64,000 nt of DNA, from NCBI GenBank assembly GCA_035628915.1, contig DASPIW010000012.1:62001-126000 (forward strand). Reading direction: 5' to 3'. Both the position numbers and the translations under genes were made by a program. The DNA is from JARBUG01 sp035628915 (GTDB lineage: Bacteria; Bacillota; Sulfobacillia; Symbiobacteriales; Symbiobacteriaceae). Below the pieces are notes generated by a model that saw only the letters and a list, made by a program, of their open reading frames with translations, ran no database searches and was not told where the DNA came from. Every line of letters starts with the position of its first letter. Position 1 is the stretch's first letter. This document shows positions 61,003 through 64,000 of this stretch, piece by piece.

Positions 61003-63222
61003 ATGATGCGACAGGGAAAACTCCGGCCAGGAATCCTACAGATGGTGATCAATTTCGCACTGAGACAATTGGACGGGGAGAAGGCGGCAACCCTGGGAGA
61101 GCGCGCTGCCTCGCTGTTGGGACGAGCCGGGCGGGTTACGTCAATCGGCAGGTACGGCCTCATGATCCACTCCCCCACCAGGGAGCAGGCAATCCGCTCA
61201 CGCCTTGCGCTGCGTCAGGCCTCCACCACGCTCGCTTTTCCTGACTTCATTATGATACCGCTGCCTGGGAACCGGATGTTCGTGCAGTCAGCCGGCCATA
61301 GTGCCGGTGTGATTGTGCGGTCAGCCGCCTGGGTATGCATCGGCCTGATCGTCATGCTGAGCGATCTTTCTTACCGGAGGACGATTTGGTGGATGGGGCT
61401 GGTCGCACTGGGCGGAGTCCTGGACACCGCATGGCTCGCCACGCGGCAGCTGGCCCGCTCAAATTTCCACAGTCTGCTGACAGCGGGGCTGATCCAACTG
61501 CGAAACCACCAGGAGCGGCTGGCAGTGGCAGGCATAGAGCGGCAGCACTTCAACACCGTCCAGGATCTGCTTCCGGAAGCCGAATACCAATTCCGCCACA
61601 CTGGAGAAGTGCCTGCGGTGTGCGCCCACCTCGTCACATTCCTGCACAGACTGTTCCCTGAAGCGGACGGACTTTCGCTCTGGATGCTCGATGCGAGCCA
61701 GGAGTACCTGGAAGTATCGCACGCCACCGGGCGCCACTCCCACCTGCTGCATCCCGGCGGGATCCGCCACCCGAAAAACCTGGGTGCCACCGGCCACGCT
61801 CTGCAGACCAGGTGCCCTTACTTCGTCAGAGACTTTCTGAGCGACCCGCATGTGCTGCCCTATCTCGATCACCCTGAAGTTGGTGCGGGGCTGGCGATAC
61901 CGCTCTTTACGTCCGAGTCGCCCATTGGGGCGGCAATGATCAGCGATGTGTCACAGGCTGTCTTTCCGGATCACCGGGTGTGGGCGGCCGAAGTCCTGGC
62001 GGGGCTCGCTGCCCTGCGAATCCAGGCGCTCAAGGCCCGCTCGCGGGAGCAGAAGCTGACAGCCGACTTCGCCCGGCTGCATGATCTGGTGGAGTGGAAA
62101 TCAGACGAGTCCTTCTCCTCCGCCCTCCTTGAGCGGCTGGCCGGACACCTGCAGGCGGCTGCCGGGGCCGGCGCTTACATTACGTACTGCGTGGGGCCGG
62201 ACGGACAGTTGGCGCCAGGTCCATGCCGTGCACCCACGTCCGACATGGAGTCGGCCCTCTCCGCCCTGCCGCCGGACCAGACCCCGGCCGGGCAGACCCT
62301 TGCCGGAACGCTTGTGTGCGGATTCGGCCCGCAGAACCTGACGGCAGGCCGGAGCGGTCCCCTGCAAGCCATGAACGTGAGTGGGTGCGTTGGCGTACCC
62401 ATTACCCGGGGTGACGGTGCCGCAATTGCCGTGGTCCTGCTGCTTTACATCGGGTCGGCCCGTGCCCTGCCCGGCCCGGATCTCCTGGCCCTTTGCGAGA
62501 CGTACGCCCGGTACGCCGGGATTACCATCCACAACCTTGAACTCTACGCGACAACCGTGCGGCAATCCAACCAGCTGCGGCAACTGCTCGGCCGGGTAGT
62601 CGAGGCGCAGGAAGCAGAACGGAGGCGCATCGCCCTTGACCTGCACGACTGGGTGGTGCAGGGCCTGGCCGCCCCGTCGTTCCAACTGCAGGTCGCCGAG
62701 CGTTTGCTTCATCCAGCCGACGTGCGTGTCCGGGCAGAACTCGAGTCGGCCCGCGACCTGTTGAGCGCCGCCGGCGACGAATTGCGCCGGATCATGAAAG
62801 GCCTCCGGCCATATCTGTTGGATGAACTGGGCCTCTTCCGGACCGTTGAGGCGTATGCCGACGACTGGAGCCGGAGCCATCACGTGGGGTGCACCATCCG
62901 CATGGGTTCGGAGGAAGTACTGCCCCGTGGCAGCGAGGAAGGCCTCGCGGGATTCCGCATCATTCAGGAAGCGCTCAATAATGTCGCCAAACATGCCAAG
63001 GCCACGCACGTGGAGATCACGATGACCCGGGTCGGCAATGCGGTGGAGATCCGGATTCAGGATAATGGCCAGGGTCTTCAGCGGTCTGAGACCGGCGGGC
63101 AGGATCACTTTGGACTGCTCGGCATGCACGAACGTGCCGCTTCGGTAGGTGGTGCTGTGGTAATAACGGGCTCACCCGGTGGAGGATGTCTGGTGGTGTG
63201 TAGAATCCCCGTTCGTATATAG
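61003..63222 (+). CDS. Membrane sensor histidine kinase with GAF domains (HisKA_3)
   Basis: The 739-residue protein has a cytoplasmic-looking N-terminus, two membrane helices (about 108-125 and 130-148), and a GAF-like domain (about 215-350; GATGHALQTRCPYFVRDF, GAGLAIPLFTSESPIGAA). A second, more diverged GAF-like domain spans about 370-520. The NarX-type dimerisation helix EAERRRIALDLHDWVVQ has the phosphorylated His548. The ATPase domain has IIQEALNNVAKHAKA and DNGQG. It should phosphorylate the divergent NarL-type regulator. The signal is unknown. AGGAGA lies before the tandem ATG start (61003 or 61006). Confidence 0.92.
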   Translation: MMRQGKLRPGILQMVINFALRQLDGEKAATLGERAASLLGRAGRVTSIGRYGLMIHSPTREQAIRSRLALRQASTTLAFPDFIMIPLPGNRMFVQSAGHSAGVIVRSAAWVCIGLIVMLSDLSYRRTIWWMGLVALGGVLDTAWLATRQLARSNFHSLLTAGLIQLRNHQERLAVAGIERQHFNTVQDLLPEAEYQFRHTGEVPAVCAHLVTFLHRLFPEADGLSLWMLDASQEYLEVSHATGRHSHLLHPGGIRHPKNLGATGHALQTRCPYFVRDFLSDPHVLPYLDHPEVGAGLAIPLFTSESPIGAAMISDVSQAVFPDHRVWAAEVLAGLAALRIQALKARSREQKLTADFARLHDLVEWKSDESFSSALLERLAGHLQAAAGAGAYITYCVGPDGQLAPGPCRAPTSDMESALSALPPDQTPAGQTLAGTLVCGFGPQNLTAGRSGPLQAMNVSGCVGVPITRGDGAAIAVVLLLYIGSARALPGPDLLALCETYARYAGITIHNLELYATTVRQSNQLRQLLGRVVEAQEAERRRIALDLHDWVVQGLAAPSFQLQVAERLLHPADVRVRAELESARDLLSAAGDELRRIMKGLRPYLLDELGLFRTVEAYADDWSRSHHVGCTIRMGSEEVLPRGSEEGLAGFRIIQEALNNVAKHAKATHVEITMTRVGNAVEIRIQDNGQGLQRSETGGQDHFGLLGMHERAASVGGAVVITGSPGGGCLVVCRIPVRI

Positions 63223-63229
63223 TCTGAAG

Positions 63230-63271
63230 AGCCAGGTGCCAGTCCCGGAGTGGACAAGCCCCTGGCTTTTC
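63230..63271 (+). terminator. Terminator of the histidine kinase gene
   Basis: Stem AGCCAGG/CCTGGCT (63230-63236 with 63261-63267) with a 24-base loop, followed by TTT. It begins 8 bases past the stop. Confidence 0.75.
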
Positions 63272-63421
63272 TGTGACACAATCCTGGCAGAACAATTGGC
63301 AGCCACGGGCGTATGGCTCTGATACATTTTTCGCTAACATGCAAAATGTGTAATTCTGCGCGAACAATGTGGTCAGGAAGCACCTGTTTCATGGCAAGAA
63401 TCAGGAAAGGGTGTCAGACAG

Positions 63422-64000
63422 ATGCGTTTGACCATCGGTAGAAAAGTTGCCGGCGGTTTCTTGGTCGTGATTGCGCTGTTGGGCATTGTAACCGTCGCGA
63501 GCGCCGTGATCACCAGGCAGACGATCGATACCTACGAGGACGTGGTGGACCGCCTTGACGTCGTCGTGCGTGAAACGCAGATGCTGCGTGCTGATGCACA
63601 GAGTCAGGGACGGATTGTCGCGGTCTATCTGCTGACACAGAACAGGCAGTATGTCAGCGATTTCGCCCAATTGAAGGCACAGACCACAAACCGGATGGAA
63701 TCCGTCGGGGAGATGCTGCGAACGGAACAGGGAAAGGCGCTGCTTGCCGACGCCAGCCGATATCAGGATGCGTATGCACAGGAAGCCGATCGGGCCTTTG
63801 CCCGGCAGCAGCTCACTCAGGATGAAGCCCTGGAGGCCGTACGCATCCTGGCCCCCATTCGTGAGAGCCTGGTCAAGTCGCTGGACGAGCTGTCCGCCCT
63901 GGCCGCGCAACTCGCGCAGGATGCCGCCCACGAGGCGCAGGATGTGGCGGCGCGGGGCACCCGCACCAGCCTGATCGTTTCCGTAGTTGCTGCGCTCTTT
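63422..64000 (+). CDS. Methyl-accepting chemotaxis protein, N-terminal part (cut by window edge)
   Basis: The frame is open from ATG 63422 to the right edge (193 residues). It begins MRLTIGRKVAGGFLVVIALLG, a first membrane helix, and continues as a helical extracytoplasmic domain of about 150 residues resembling the four-helix-bundle MCP ligand-binding domain (RETQMLRADAQSQGRIVAVY, ESLVKSLDELSALAAQLAQD). A second helix begins at RTSLIVSVVAALF. HAMP and signalling domains would lie beyond the window. GGAAAGGG lies upstream. Unlike the receptor at 43288, it has a full outside sensor domain. Confidence 0.85.
   Translation, partial: MRLTIGRKVAGGFLVVIALLGIVTVASAVITRQTIDTYEDVVDRLDVVVRETQMLRADAQSQGRIVAVYLLTQNRQYVSDFAQLKAQTTNRMESVGEMLRTEQGKALLADASRYQDAYAQEADRAFARQQLTQDEALEAVRILAPIRESLVKSLDELSALAAQLAQDAAHEAQDVAARGTRTSLIVSVVAALF

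Noticed and set aside
62101..63129. 342-codon minus-strand frame opposite the histidine kinase
   Set aside because: Antisense to the HisKA_3 and ATPase domains; no recognisable product.

Overview
The window is GC-rich bacterial chromosome with strong Shine-Dalgarno sites, many GTG and TTG starts, and Firmicutes gene order: maf-radC-mreBCD-(mrdA)-minCDE-rodA, T-box-valS-folC, and tig-clpP-clpX-lonB-lonA-engB. High GC combined with this synteny, a selenocysteine formate dehydrogenase and LonB suggests a Symbiobacterium-like high-GC Clostridia relative. That placement is inference from gene content only. No rRNA, tRNA, CRISPR array or transposase was recognised.

Layout. 1-8840: the N-terminal part of a nine-haem cytochrome c (runs off the left edge), a membrane rhodanese, an NAD-binding SDR, a TPR-like protein, a fused 5-oxoprolinase B/C protein, small membrane proteins and an orphan oligopeptide-type binding lipoprotein. 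8842-15066: a glycogen locus, with a GH57-GT4 fusion (branching enzyme plus glycogen synthase), DUF4912 protein and a decayed phosphohexomutase on the minus strand, divergent from a GH15 glucoamylase. 15138-15949: a SnoaL-like protein below a decayed metallo-beta-lactamase gene. 16070-21504: a formate dehydrogenase-N operon (fdnG with an in-frame UGA and SECIS hairpin, fdnH, fdnI, fdhE). 21508-24540: a TPR gene with short tandem repeats upstream and a decayed double-GNAT gene.

24592-34845 holds the cell-shape and division cluster (rodA, minE, minD, minC, mrdA, mreD, mreC, mreB, radC, maf, DUF4321, SPOR). 35013-39463 holds folC and valS under a T-box leader. 39499-44790 is mixed: GNAT, MarR, ATP-grasp ligase, two-way palindromic element, DMT exporter and a chemoreceptor. 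44909-58766 is the protein quality-control block engB, lonA, lonB, clpX, clpP, tig. It is interrupted between lonB and clpX by an osmolyte island: a BusR-type GntR/RCK_C regulator, an OpuA-type betaine transporter operon and an EamA transporter. 58947-64000 carries a flagellinolysin-like metalloprotease, a divergent NarL-type two-component pair and a chemoreceptor cut by the right edge.

Most notable observations: a bipartite inverted repeat with exactly 22 bp between arms over the OpuA promoter next to a BusR homologue; the SECIS element in fdnG; three genes decayed by internal deletion, one still translationally coupled to its neighbours; the GH57-GT4 fusion; and an inverted pair of 18-bp repeats around an AT-rich segment.
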